A stretch of DNA of 64,000 nt from CAVLCC01 sp963624975 (GTDB lineage: Bacteria; Actinomycetota; Coriobacteriia; Coriobacteriales; CADBOM01). The stretch spans positions 3,118-67,117 of the forward strand of contig CAVFRF010000046.1 of NCBI GenBank assembly GCA_963624975.1. The letters are read 5' to 3'. Shown here in pieces: positions 25,148 through 34,942 of this stretch. The position numbers were made by a program, and so were the translations under genes. How positions within the stretch are numbered: the first letter of the stretch is position 1; every line of letters begins with the position of its first letter. Below the pieces are notes generated by a model, which saw only the letters and a list, made by a program, of their open reading frames with translations, did no database searches and was not told the DNA's origin.

Positions 25148-25456
25148 AAATAGGTACTAGTGCAGTATAGCCGACGACCGCTTCTTTGCAAGGCAATTTC
25201 TCACTTCGAAGCCCAAATTTGCCATGAGCGGAAAGTTCGGCGGCAACCTTGCGCCAGCTTACGCGAAGCCTTGGCGGCACCTATTCGGACAGCACCTATT
25301 GCTCCTGCCAGCAAAGCCTTGCAACCACCTGAAAACGCCCTGAAGGCGTTCGTGGACTAATGCGGCCAAACGTCCGCAGATTGGCCTTTTAGCCGGTATC
25401 TTTGAATGTCTAGGAACTAAAATGTTCCAGACATAACCTTCGACACGAGGATAACG
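25148..25456. other. Leader region of the L,D-transpeptidase gene
   Basis: No gene seen. It contains paired GCACCTA motifs at 25277-25283 and 25292-25298, a small hairpin AACGCC/GGCGTT near 25334-25350, a hairpin GGCCAA/TTGGCC followed by TTTT at 25364-25390 that could end upstream transcription, and an inverted repeat at 25407-25433 around a TAAAAT. Confidence 0.5.
25407..25433. repeat. Inverted repeat around a -10-like box
   Basis: Arms TGTCTAGGAAC and GTTCCAGACA (one extra A in the left arm) flank TAAAAT. It ends 23 bases before the L,D-transpeptidase ATG. It may be an operator covering the promoter or a leader hairpin. Confidence 0.5.
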
Positions 25457-27439
25457 ATGGGTCTTTTCAACCGAAGCTCAAACGACGCAGACGAGACTCT
25501 TCCCAACGAGGGAGATTCCACGACGTTTCTACACACGAACGGCCAGAACGATTCCTGGTCGACGCAATACGACGAGACGCAGGCCTTCGGGGGCTACGAC
25601 TCTCGTCTCAACTCCGAGATTCCAATGGTGGGTATGAACGAAGATCTGCGCTACGGAGCCACTTCGACGTTCGATGCTAACCAGACTGCCTACGTGGGCA
25701 ACAACGGCACAGCCGATTTCCCCGGAGTAAACGCGTCGAGCACGACGCAGGTCTACAATGCGGCCGCCACCTCGCCCAATGGCACGCTTGGCGGTGGCTA
25801 TTTTTCGGCCTCGCATATAGCTGAGGGCAACGGCGGCTCTGGCCGCAACGTCAAGCGCACTGTGCTTATCGTGCTGTGCGTGCTGGTTGGCATCCTTGCC
25901 GTGGCCTACATCGGCATGTCGATCTTCTTCATGTCGCACTTCGGGTTCAACACGCAGATTGGCGGGATCGACTGCTCGTTCAAGTCTGTGGACGAGGTCA
26001 CCTCGCTTATCGAAACCGGGGCGAAATCCTACGAGCTGACCATCTACGAGCGTACTGCCGACGAGGCCACTCAGGTGGCGAGTGCCAGCAGCTCCACTGC
26101 ATCTTCGAGCAGCAGCTCGACTGGCAGCGATTCCAGCTCGAGCAGCGACTCTGCCAGCTCGCAGGGCACTACCACGACGACCAGTGCCGACAGCACTAGC
26201 AGCTCTTCCTCCACGGCGACCACCGGCGTAACCGGCTCCCATACCGAGACCATCGCCGGATCCAGCGTCGACTTCGCCTACAAGGGCGGCTCGGCGGAGG
26301 TTCAGTCGCTTCTGGACAGCCAGAACGCGTTCGCGTGGGTTGCAAGGCTCTTCGCCAAAGACGACGGCTCCGCAACCCTCACGTTCGAATACGACCAGAC
26401 CAAGCTGCAGGAGCACATGAAGACCCTCGCTTGCATGGACAACACCAACGCGGTGGCTCCCAAGGATGCCTACCCCGAGTTCAACGGCACCAACTACGTG
26501 GTGCACAACGAGGTACCGGGCAACACCGTGGACACCGAGAAGGCGCAGCAGGCCATCGTCGACGCGCTTACGCACGGCGAGCCCGAGCTGGACTTCAGCA
26601 GCGCTGGATGCTACTTCTCGCCCTCGGTGCTCTCGAGCAATGCCGACCTTCAGGAGAGGGTCAAGCTGCTCGACAAGTATGTGCCGTTCGCCCTCACCTA
26701 CACCTTTACCGATGGCAGCACCGAGCTTCTCGACGGCGCGACCATCTTCGATTGGCTCACCATCAACGACGATGGCAGCTACACGGTAGACGACGATCAG
26801 ATTTCGAGCTGGGTCGAAGACTTCGCCAGCCGTCACAACACCGTGGGGCACGAGCGCACGTTTACCTCAGTCGATGGCAACACCTACACGGTTTCGGGCG
26901 GCACCTACGGCTGGTCGGTGGACCAGGATGCCGAAATCGAGTCGATCAAGTCGATGCTCGAGTCCAAGCAGAGCGAGACCCGCGAGCCGCACTGGGCAAC
27001 GCAGGCTGCATCGAGCGATGCCACCGGCACACAGCCCGACTGGGGTAGCACCTACATCGACCTCAACCTCACCGACCAGCACGTCTACTACGTGAAGGAC
27101 GGCCAGAAGGTCTTCGAAGCCGACGTGGTCACCGGCATGCCCACCGCCGAGAAGCAGACCCCCGCCGGCGTGTACTACGTGATGGAGAAGATGCGCAACA
27201 AGACTCTCAAAGGCGAAATGACCGCTGCTGGAGTTCCCGAATACGAGACGCCGGTTTCCTACTGGATGCGCATGACCAACTCCGGCGTGGGCTTCCACGA
27301 CGCTACCTGGCAGTCGTCTTTCGGCGGTGATGCCTACAAGACGCGCGGCTCGCACGGATGCATCAACATGTCGATGTCCGACGTGGCCGAGCTTTACGAC
27401 CTGGTGGAGACTGGCTGCCCCATCGTGAGCCACTACTAA
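25457..27439 (+). CDS. Membrane-anchored L,D-transpeptidase (YkuD)
   Basis: A 660-residue cell-wall enzyme that makes 3-3 peptidoglycan cross-links or attaches proteins to the wall. The cytoplasmic N terminus (1-132) is acidic and low in hydrophobics. One membrane helix (about 133-158) follows. The outside region has two peptidoglycan-binding-type domains (about 170-510), the first interrupted by a Ser/Thr-rich stretch (about 209-265). The YkuD domain closes the protein with GFHDATWQ and the catalytic RGSHGCINM (Cys about 635). Start supported by ACGAGGATAACG. A single gene, convergent with cobO. Confidence 0.92.
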   Translation: MGLFNRSSNDADETLPNEGDSTTFLHTNGQNDSWSTQYDETQAFGGYDSRLNSEIPMVGMNEDLRYGATSTFDANQTAYVGNNGTADFPGVNASSTTQVYNAAATSPNGTLGGGYFSASHIAEGNGGSGRNVKRTVLIVLCVLVGILAVAYIGMSIFFMSHFGFNTQIGGIDCSFKSVDEVTSLIETGAKSYELTIYERTADEATQVASASSSTASSSSSSTGSDSSSSSDSASSQGTTTTTSADSTSSSSSTATTGVTGSHTETIAGSSVDFAYKGGSAEVQSLLDSQNAFAWVARLFAKDDGSATLTFEYDQTKLQEHMKTLACMDNTNAVAPKDAYPEFNGTNYVVHNEVPGNTVDTEKAQQAIVDALTHGEPELDFSSAGCYFSPSVLSSNADLQERVKLLDKYVPFALTYTFTDGSTELLDGATIFDWLTINDDGSYTVDDDQISSWVEDFASRHNTVGHERTFTSVDGNTYTVSGGTYGWSVDQDAEIESIKSMLESKQSETREPHWATQAASSDATGTQPDWGSTYIDLNLTDQHVYYVKDGQKVFEADVVTGMPTAEKQTPAGVYYVMEKMRNKTLKGEMTAAGVPEYETPVSYWMRMTNSGVGFHDATWQSSFGGDAYKTRGSHGCINMSMSDVAELYDLVETGCPIVSHY

Positions 27440-27559
27440 GACATCTACCTGCATCGATAGTCGATACCGGTAGATGCCGATACTTTGTCGTCCATCAACC
27501 TGGGTGCCGCTTAAAGCCGGCACCTACAAAGTTGGGTATAGCGATCGCCACTGATGCAA

Positions 27560-27600
27560 TTCGACCTCGAATCCCTATGCCTGGGGAATTCGAGGTCGAA
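27560..27600. repeat. Inverted repeat, 13-base perfect arms
   Basis: TTCGACCTCGAAT (27560-27572) and ATTCGAGGTCGAA (27588-27600) pair. The inner CCC/GGG extends the stem past a one-base bulge. There is no T tract. It lies between the convergent L,D-transpeptidase and cobO genes. Confidence 0.6.
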
Positions 27601-27642
27601 ACGTGGCGCCATTCCGAATTTGAGTTCTAGACGCTGTACTTC

Positions 27643-27666
27643 TCTCGCAACCGCGCGGTTGCGAGA
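27643..27666. repeat. Perfect 24-bp GC-rich palindrome
   Basis: TCTCGCAACCGC is followed directly by its reverse complement. It can form a hairpin with a GCGC loop, but no U tract follows on either side. It lies 42 bases past the cobO stop, between convergent genes. Confidence 0.6.
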
Positions 27667-27707
27667 AAGCCCGAATCAAAACACACTCCGAGCTACAAAA
27701 AACCGTT

Positions 27708-28238
27708 TTACAGCTCGATTCCCTTTCGAGCCTTGATGCCCTGGTCGAAGGGGTGCTTGTGCTTCTTCATCTCGGTGATGTAGTCTGCATGCTCGAACAC
27801 CCACTCCGTGGGCTTGTGGCCTGTGATCACCAGCTCGAGACCATCGGGCTTCTCGCACACAACTTTGTGGAAGAGGTCGTCGTCCAGCACGTCTAGCTGG
27901 TATGCATCGAGCACCTCGTCGAGGATGAGCAGGTCGCACTCCCCCTCCTCAACGAGCTTCATGGCTTCCTCGAGATGCGAGTCGTGGATTCGCTTGGTCT
28001 CGGCAATCTGCTCGGGAGTCATGTCCTTCACGAAGCAAGGTGCCGCAGTACCTCTGATCACCTTCACGTTGTCTAGCTTGGCAAACTGGGTAAGCTCGCC
28101 GGTCTGCATGTCCTTGAGGAACTGCAGGATCACAACTTTTAGGCCGCGACCGCTGGCACGCACTGCAAGCCCCAGAGCCGCCGTGGTCTTGCCCTTGCCG
28201 TATCCGTAGTAAACGTGAATCAGTCCCTTGCCCTTCAT
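27708..28238 (-). CDS. cobO: Cob(I)yrinic acid a,c-diamide adenosyltransferase
   Basis: A 176-residue CobA/CobO/BtuR-type ATP:corrinoid adenosyltransferase making adenosylcobalamin precursors. The P-loop GYGKGKTTAALG is at about 11-22. LKVVILQFLKDMQTGEL follows, then LLILDEVLDAYQLDVLDDD (Walker B region) and ELVITGHKPTEWVFEHADYITEMKKHKHPFDQGI, all diagnostic. An in-frame extension to 28370 exists, but the ATG at 28238 has AGGAGG 7 bases upstream and gives the normal length. Divergent from cobC with a 91-base shared promoter region. Confidence 0.94.
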   Translation of the reverse strand: MKGKGLIHVYYGYGKGKTTAALGLAVRASGRGLKVVILQFLKDMQTGELTQFAKLDNVKVIRGTAAPCFVKDMTPEQIAETKRIHDSHLEEAMKLVEEGECDLLILDEVLDAYQLDVLDDDLFHKVVCEKPDGLELVITGHKPTEWVFEHADYITEMKKHKHPFDQGIKARKGIEL

Positions 28239-28303
28239 ATGGAGGCCTCCTTTGTTTGGTTTTCCGCGCATCCATGCTCGCGATTGGGCTATATTCGAAT
28301 ATG

Positions 28304-28309
28304 TATAAT
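28304..28309 (+). promoter_or_regulatory. Candidate -10 box for cobC
   Basis: A perfect TATAAT lies 21 bases before the cobC ATG. The -35 region is poorly matched. Confidence 0.5.
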
Positions 28310-28329
28310 TTCCCACCGAAAGGCATCTA

Positions 28330-28953
28330 ATGCAAGTCGCTTTGATAAGACATGGACAAATTCCCGGCAACGTCGAACGCCGCTATGTTGGAACCACGGA
28401 CGAGTCGCTCACGGAAATCGGGAGGCAGCAGGCTTCGAGCTTGGCGGCTCCCGAAGCCAACAAGGTGTTTGCAAGCCCCTACAAGCGCTGCATCGAGACT
28501 GCCAAGCTTGTATATCCTCCGCTAGAGCCAACGATAGTCGATGGACTCAAGGAGATGGATTTCGGGCTTTTCGAAAACAAGAGCGCCGACGAGATGGTGA
28601 ATTTCAAGCCGTATCGCGACTGGGTCGATGGCATGTGCATGGGCAAGATTCCCGAAGGAGAGTCGCGAGAAGAGTTCGACGAGCGAGTTTGCGCGGCTTT
28701 TGTGAGGATAGTCGAAAAGTGCAGGCACAGCGACAAGATAGCTCTCGTGGTGCATGGTGGCACCATCATGTCGATCATGGGTGCCTTCAACGACGAGGGC
28801 AAGAGCTACTTCGAGTACCACGTAGGCAACTGCGGCACGATAGTGTGCAATCTCGATAGAGCTGGCACGAGTGCGGGCGACGGCCACAGGAGGGGTTACG
28901 TGCTGCACCGAATCGACGGCGGCTCCACGAAGGGCACGTTGCCGCCAAAGTAA
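28330..28953 (+). CDS. cobC: Histidine phosphatase, probable alpha-ribazole phosphatase
   Basis: A 207-residue phosphoglycerate mutase-like phosphatase. The catalytic motif LIRHGQIPGN is at residue 5 and the second His lies in VVHGGTIMSIMG near 141; FASPYKRCIETA supplies the usual Arg. CobC removes the 5'-phosphate of alpha-ribazole phosphate (or adenosylcobalamin phosphate) at the end of cobalamin assembly. That role is supported by the divergent cobO, while other histidine phosphatases share the fold. GAAAGG is upstream of the ATG. A strong terminator follows. Confidence 0.8.
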   Translation: MQVALIRHGQIPGNVERRYVGTTDESLTEIGRQQASSLAAPEANKVFASPYKRCIETAKLVYPPLEPTIVDGLKEMDFGLFENKSADEMVNFKPYRDWVDGMCMGKIPEGESREEFDERVCAAFVRIVEKCRHSDKIALVVHGGTIMSIMGAFNDEGKSYFEYHVGNCGTIVCNLDRAGTSAGDGHRRGYVLHRIDGGSTKGTLPPK

Positions 28954-28981
28954 CCGACAAAGTGACATATGCAATAAAAGG

Positions 28982-29019
28982 AACGGGCCTCCGGTTATTG
29001 CACCGGAGGCCCGTTTTGT
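28982..29019. terminator. Bidirectional terminator, cobC and atp operon
   Basis: Arms AACGGGCCTCCGG (28982-28994) and CCGGAGGCCCGTT (29003-29015) are followed by TTGTTTT on the plus strand and CCTTTTATT on the minus strand. It can end both cobC and the ATP synthase operon. Confidence 0.85.
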
Positions 29020-29079
29020 TTTAATGCAATCCTGCATCTTTGCGGCCACTCAGACGGCTTGAGCCGCCTTCTCAGGCCA

Positions 29080-29496
29080 TTAAGATGCTTGCGAGATATG
29101 CTGCAGCAACTTGTTCCACTCGAGATTGCTACGCACCAGGAAGCCGTTTTCGTCGTCGGCATCAAACCCGGCAGCCTGAGCCTCGAGCTCAGATACGGCC
29201 TTGTTGACCTCCTCGACATCCACTTCGCTCATGAGCGCAGCCCTATCGGCGAGAACAGTAACCTGCTTTCCGTCAACCTCGACGTAGCCTCCGCACACAG
29301 CGAGCTTCACGCAGGTGCTCTCCCCTGCAGGGGTGATCCTGATGCAGCCCTTGTCGATCGTGCACATATAGGGCGCACGATCGATGCAGAAGCCGATTTC
29401 GCCAGTGGTTGCAGGAACGACGACGTAGTCAGCCGACTGTGAGAACATCAGGCGTTCCGGAGTGACTATCTCGCATTGCAGCGGCTGCTCGCTCAT
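29080..29496 (-). CDS. atpC: ATP synthase F1 subunit epsilon
   Basis: A 138-residue central-stalk subunit that couples rotation and can inhibit ATP hydrolysis. The N-terminal beta-sandwich (QCEIVTPERLMFSQSADYVV) and the C-terminal helical hairpin (DVEEVNKAVSELEAQAAGFD) are both present. The loop around residues 30-45 has GEIGFCIDRAP in place of the more common GEIGVLPGHAP. Start immediately after the atpD stop (adjacent bases). Last gene of the operon, followed by the terminator at 28982-29019. Confidence 0.94.
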   Translation of the reverse strand: MSEQPLQCEIVTPERLMFSQSADYVVVPATTGEIGFCIDRAPYMCTIDKGCIRITPAGESTCVKLAVCGGYVEVDGKQVTVLADRAALMSEVDVEEVNKAVSELEAQAAGFDADDENGFLVRSNLEWNKLLQHISQAS

Positions 29497-30927
29497 TTAC
29501 TTGCTCTCTTCCTGGCTTGCCCTGTAGGCCTCGTACACCTCGTCGATCGATCCCTTGTAGCGGAACATCTGCTCCGGAATCTCGTCGCACTTGCCATCGA
29601 TGATGTCTGCGAACGAACGAATGGTGTCCTCGAGCTTGACGTACTTGCCGGGGTTGCCGGTGAACTGCTCGGCAACGTGGAACGGCTGGCCCAGGAACTG
29701 CTGCACCTTGCGGGCACGGCTCACAACGAGCCTCTGCTCCTCGGACAGCTCGTCCATACCCAGAATCGCGATGATGTCCTGCAGGTCGTTGTACTGCTGC
29801 AGAATCTCCTGCACCGTGGTGGCGACCCTGTAGTGCTCCTCGCCCAGAATCTCGGCAGACAGAGCCTGCGAAGACGACTCCAGCGGGTCCACTGCGGGAT
29901 AGATGCCCAGCTCGGCGATGGAGCGCGAAAGCACCGTGGTGGCATCGAGGTGCGAGAACTCGGTTGCAGGTGCCGGGTCGGTCAGGTCGTCTGCGGGCAC
30001 GTAGATTGCCTGCACCGACGTAATCGAACCCTGCTTGGTGGAGGTGATCCTCTCCTGCAGGTCGCCCATCTCGGTTGCCAGCGTGGGCTGGTAGCCCACT
30101 GCGGAGGGCATACGGCCGAGAAGTGCGGACACCTCGGAGCCAGCCTGGGTGAACCTGAAGATGTTGTCGATGAAGAGAAGCACGTCCTGACCCTGCTCGC
30201 GGAAGTACTCGGCCACGGTAAGGCCGGACAGTCCCACGCGCATACGAGCTCCAGGAGGCTCGTTCATCTGTCCGTAGACTAGGCAGGTCTTGCCGATAAC
30301 TCCGGACTCGTTCATCTCGAGGAAGAGGTCGGTTCCCTCACGGGTGCGCTCGCCCACGCCGCAGAACACCGACTTGCCGCCGTGCTCCTGTGCGAGGTTG
30401 TTGATGAGCTCCATGATCAGAACCGTCTTGCCCACGCCTGCACCGCCGAAGAGGCCGGTCTTGCCGCCCTTGATGTAGGGCTCGAGCAGGTCGATAACCT
30501 TGATGCCGGTCTCGAAGATCTCGACATCGGTCACCAGATCCTCGAACTGAGGTGCGGGACGGTGGATGGGATAGTACTCGTCGATTTGCGGCTTCTCGCC
30601 GCCGTCGACAACTTCGCCGGTAACGTTCCAGATACGGCCGAGGACGTTCTCACCGACAGGCATCATGATCGGCGCACCAGTGTCGACGACCTCAAGACCC
30701 CTCATGAGTCCGTCGGTCGAAGACATTGCGACGGTACGCGCAATGCTTCCCGGAAGATGCATCTGAACCTCGAGCACGATATCGACGTGACCGGTTGGAA
30801 GGTCGGCATCGATCTTTAGCGCGTTGTAGATGGCGGGGAGGGTCTCAGCCGTAAACTCGACATCGACCACCGGGCCCACAACGCGGACGATGTGTCCAAC
30901 GTTCATGTTCGTTTCCTTTTCTTCCAT
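29497..30927 (-). CDS. atpD: ATP synthase F1 subunit beta
   Basis: A 476-residue catalytic subunit. P-loop GGAGVGKTVLIMEL is near residue 160, GERTREGTDLFLEMNESGVI follows near 193, and LLFIDNIFRFTQAGSEVSALLGRMPSAVGYQPTLATEMG near 255 holds the conserved catalytic region. ATP is made or hydrolysed here. The ATG at 30927 has GAGGAG 6 bases upstream, overlapping the atpG stop; the ATG seven codons in has a weaker site. Confidence 0.97.
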   Translation of the reverse strand: MEEKETNMNVGHIVRVVGPVVDVEFTAETLPAIYNALKIDADLPTGHVDIVLEVQMHLPGSIARTVAMSSTDGLMRGLEVVDTGAPIMMPVGENVLGRIWNVTGEVVDGGEKPQIDEYYPIHRPAPQFEDLVTDVEIFETGIKVIDLLEPYIKGGKTGLFGGAGVGKTVLIMELINNLAQEHGGKSVFCGVGERTREGTDLFLEMNESGVIGKTCLVYGQMNEPPGARMRVGLSGLTVAEYFREQGQDVLLFIDNIFRFTQAGSEVSALLGRMPSAVGYQPTLATEMGDLQERITSTKQGSITSVQAIYVPADDLTDPAPATEFSHLDATTVLSRSIAELGIYPAVDPLESSSQALSAEILGEEHYRVATTVQEILQQYNDLQDIIAILGMDELSEEQRLVVSRARKVQQFLGQPFHVAEQFTGNPGKYVKLEDTIRSFADIIDGKCDEIPEQMFRYKGSIDEVYEAYRASQEESK

Positions 30928-30930
30928 TTC

Positions 30931-31821
30931 TTACTCCTCCGAGGCGGCAGCACCGCTGACGATCTCGGTTAGCTCCGTGGTGATGGCACCCTGACGCAGC
31001 CTGTTGTAGACCCTCGAGAGGGTCTCGATCATGTCGCTGGCGTTGTCGGTCGCGGCCTTCATGGCCTTGCGCCTAGCGCCCTGCTCGGCGGCAGCGGAGT
31101 CCACCAGCGCCGAGTACACGGCGTTCACGAAGTAGCTCGGGAGAAGGTCGGAGAGAACCACGGCCGAGCTCGGGTCGAACTCGTAGGTCTTCTCGTACTG
31201 AGCATCGGTTTCCGACTGCTCTTCCACCTCGGCCTCGGGGGTCTCGATGGGAAGGATCTTCTCCTCGATGAGGTCCTGGTCCGCAGAGTTGCGTGCGTGG
31301 TTGTACACCACGTAGACCTCGTCCACAGAGCCATCCAGGTACCGCTTCGTGCAGATGTTGGCGATGTCGCGGGCCTCGTTGAGAGTGGGGTCCGCCGACA
31401 CGTCGGCGTACGACTTGGCAACATCGTACTTGCGGTACTTGAAATAGCCGATGGCCTTCTTGCCGCAGGCGATGAAGCTCACGGCGGTGCCGTTGGCTTC
31501 CAGCCCGGCCTTAATCTTGTCGCAGGCACGCAGCACGTTGGTGTTGAAGCCTCCGGCAAGACCCCTGTCCGACACGACGGCGATGATAATCGCGTTCTTC
31601 ACCTCGTCGTGCTTCTGCAGAAGCGGACTGGCCGACGAGACGTCGCCATCGGAAAGGCGATGGAGCATGTTGCCGATGGCGATCGCGTAGGGACGCCCGG
31701 CCTCCATCCTCCTGGTAGCCTTGCCGATCTTGGCGGAGGAGACCATCTCCATGGTGCGAGTAATCTGCTTCGTGGATTGCACGGAGTTGATTCTCTTCTG
31801 TATGTCACGTAGATTGGCCAT
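30931..31821 (-). CDS. atpG: ATP synthase F1 subunit gamma
   Basis: A 296-residue central shaft. N-terminal helix MANLRDIQKRINSVQSTKQITRTMEMVSSAK and C-terminal helix KAATDNASDMIETLSRVYNRLRQGAITTELTEIVSGA form the coiled coil and are highly conserved. IAVVSDRGLAGGFN is also typical. A slightly long acidic stretch (EAEVEEQSETDAQYEKT near 200-216) makes it a little longer than many bacterial gammas. It lies 14 bases after atpA and directly before atpD. Confidence 0.96.
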   Translation of the reverse strand: MANLRDIQKRINSVQSTKQITRTMEMVSSAKIGKATRRMEAGRPYAIAIGNMLHRLSDGDVSSASPLLQKHDEVKNAIIIAVVSDRGLAGGFNTNVLRACDKIKAGLEANGTAVSFIACGKKAIGYFKYRKYDVAKSYADVSADPTLNEARDIANICTKRYLDGSVDEVYVVYNHARNSADQDLIEEKILPIETPEAEVEEQSETDAQYEKTYEFDPSSAVVLSDLLPSYFVNAVYSALVDSAAAEQGARRKAMKAATDNASDMIETLSRVYNRLRQGAITTELTEIVSGAAASEE

Positions 31822-31835
31822 TTGCGTTACTAACC

Positions 31836-33407
<1,572 letters not shown>

Positions 33408-33980
33408 TTACCTCTCACCTCCAGTAGGCGTACTCGATAGCGTTGCACGGGCGACCTCGAGCTGCGATGCGATGCTCGCGTCGATCCTGCGCCCATGAGC
33501 GCTCATTGTTATTCCTCCGATGATCTTCGGGTCGATGTGCTCCCTGAGGATGGCCTTCTTCCCGAAGTCTTTGTAAAGCTTGTTTCCGATGACTTCCCTC
33601 AGATGGTCGTCGAGGGTGACCACCGTGACGATATCCACGATCACGGCATCCAGCGCCTCTTCGGCCAGCTCGGTGTATGCCTCGGAAATCCTATGGATGA
33701 GCGGGATGTCTCCCCTCACGGCCATAGTAACCACTATTGGACGCAGCATGTCGTCGAAGCCCTCGAACACCTCTGCAGCAAGTTTCTCGCGCTCGGCCTC
33801 CGAATTTGTGCCCTCGGAAAACACGATGGCCATCTTCTTGTTCACGTAGTAGGCCTGCACGAGTTCGCGCAGCTGCGTGTCGAGCATGACGATTCTGTCC
33901 CTATCGCCGCCTGCGCATTCAAGAATGCTCTTGGCGTAAAGGGCGACCTTGCCGCTTTCGATGTTGCGATCAGCCGACAT
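33408..33980 (-). CDS. atpH: ATP synthase F1 subunit delta
   Basis: A 190-residue peripheral-stalk subunit joining b subunits to the top of F1. The N-terminal helical bundle begins NIESGKVALYAKSILECAGG. The C terminus carries ILREHIDPKIIGGITMSAHGRRIDASIASQLEVARATL, the conserved OSCP/delta end. An in-frame extension to 34013 overlaps atpF. I choose the ATG at 33980, 8 bases before the atpF stop, with AGGAGGCAGG upstream. Confidence 0.92.
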   Translation of the reverse strand: MSADRNIESGKVALYAKSILECAGGDRDRIVMLDTQLRELVQAYYVNKKMAIVFSEGTNSEAEREKLAAEVFEGFDDMLRPIVVTMAVRGDIPLIHRISEAYTELAEEALDAVIVDIVTVVTLDDHLREVIGNKLYKDFGKKAILREHIDPKIIGGITMSAHGRRIDASIASQLEVARATLSSTPTGGER

Positions 33981-34578
33981 TGAGACTACCTGCCTCCTCG
34001 ACATAGCGTTCAACGATCTTGCGGTGCTCTTCGTCGCTCAGGTCCTTGCCGATGAGCTTTCCAGCCACGGCGATGGAGATGTCCGCGATGGACTTCTGAA
34101 GCTCCGCTGCCGCCATCTGGCGATCGTTGGCGATCACCACATTGGCCTTGTCGAGCATCGCCTTGGCCTGGTCCTGCGCGTCGGCCTGAATCTGGCTGCT
34201 CTGCGCCTTAGCAGACTTCTTGGCGTCCTCGACGATCTGAGCTGCCTCAGACTTGGCTCCGTCGAGCTCCTTCTTCCTCTGCTCTTCGAGCTTGGAAGCC
34301 TCGATCTTGCTATCCTCGGCGCTCTGCAGGTTTTCCTTGATGGTGTTGGCGCGCTTGTCGATCATCCCCATAACGGTGGGGTAGGCGAACTTGGCAAACA
34401 CCACCCACAGCAGCAGAAACGCGATGACCATGGGGATAAACTCCACCATGTTGGGCATAAGCAAGGCGAGTCCGCTCTTCTCCTCCTCGGCCAGAGCCAA
34501 GGCAGGCATGCCCAGCGTCATGATCGTGCCCATGGCACCGACCCCGAGGGCCTTTCCCGCGATTCTCTCGTATCTCAC
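33970..34578 (-). CDS. atpF: ATP synthase Fo subunit b
   Basis: A 202-residue stator subunit. An unusual N-terminal part (1-31, MRYERIAGKALGVGAMGTIM then a small hydrophobic run ending ALALAEEE) looks like a signal peptide or an extra helix. The standard membrane anchor (about 42-65, VEFIPMVIAFLLLWVVFAKF) and a long charged coiled coil (about 70-195) follow. The start is GTG with GGAGG 7 bases upstream, so the N-terminal part appears to be translated. Such N-terminal extensions are known in some actinobacterial b subunits. Confidence 0.94.
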   Translation of the reverse strand: MRYERIAGKALGVGAMGTIMTLGMPALALAEEEKSGLALLMPNMVEFIPMVIAFLLLWVVFAKFAYPTVMGMIDKRANTIKENLQSAEDSKIEASKLEEQRKKELDGAKSEAAQIVEDAKKSAKAQSSQIQADAQDQAKAMLDKANVVIANDRQMAAAELQKSIADISIAVAGKLIGKDLSDEEHRKIVERYVEEAGSLNVG

Positions 34579-34627
34579 CTTATTACCTCCAGATTGCCAC
34601 TAAAGACGTAAATTTGCGGCAACCAGG

Positions 34628-34819
34628 CTAAGAGATGAGCACGAGCACGAATCCGAGCAGAGCCAGAGCCTCGCAGAATGCTGCACCGAGGATGAACACG
34701 GTGAACAGACGACCCTGCATTTCGGGCTGACGTGCGATGCCGCTGGCAGCGCCATAGGCACCCAAGCCGATTCCCAAACCCGCACCTATAACTGCGATAC
34801 CATATCCGATAACTGACAC
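34628..34819 (-). CDS. atpE: ATP synthase Fo subunit c
   Basis: A 63-residue double-helix ring subunit with the polar loop ARQPEMQGR and the ion-binding glutamate in AAFCEALALLGF. The Gln of helix 1 and the Ser after the Glu that mark Na+-binding rings (QxxxG and ES) are replaced by Leu and Ala, so a proton-coupled enzyme is likely. The start codon is GTG with AGGAGG 4 bases upstream. It lies between atpB and atpF. Confidence 0.96.
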   Translation of the reverse strand: MSVIGYGIAVIGAGLGIGLGAYGAASGIARQPEMQGRLFTVFILGAAFCEALALLGFVLVLIS

Positions 34820-34942
34820 GATTCCTCCTAATAAGTCCGGTTGTCTTCCTCGTCAACAACCTTGCCTACACTACCAAAGCCGCAAATCGTATCAACTTGC
34901 GACAATGTGCCATGATTGCCGGGTCCTTCGGACCCCGTCTTG

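Noticed and set aside
27546..27552. GCCACTG, the conserved box of cobalamin riboswitches, near cobO
   Set aside because: It lies downstream of the cobO gene between convergent genes and the other conserved riboswitch elements are absent.
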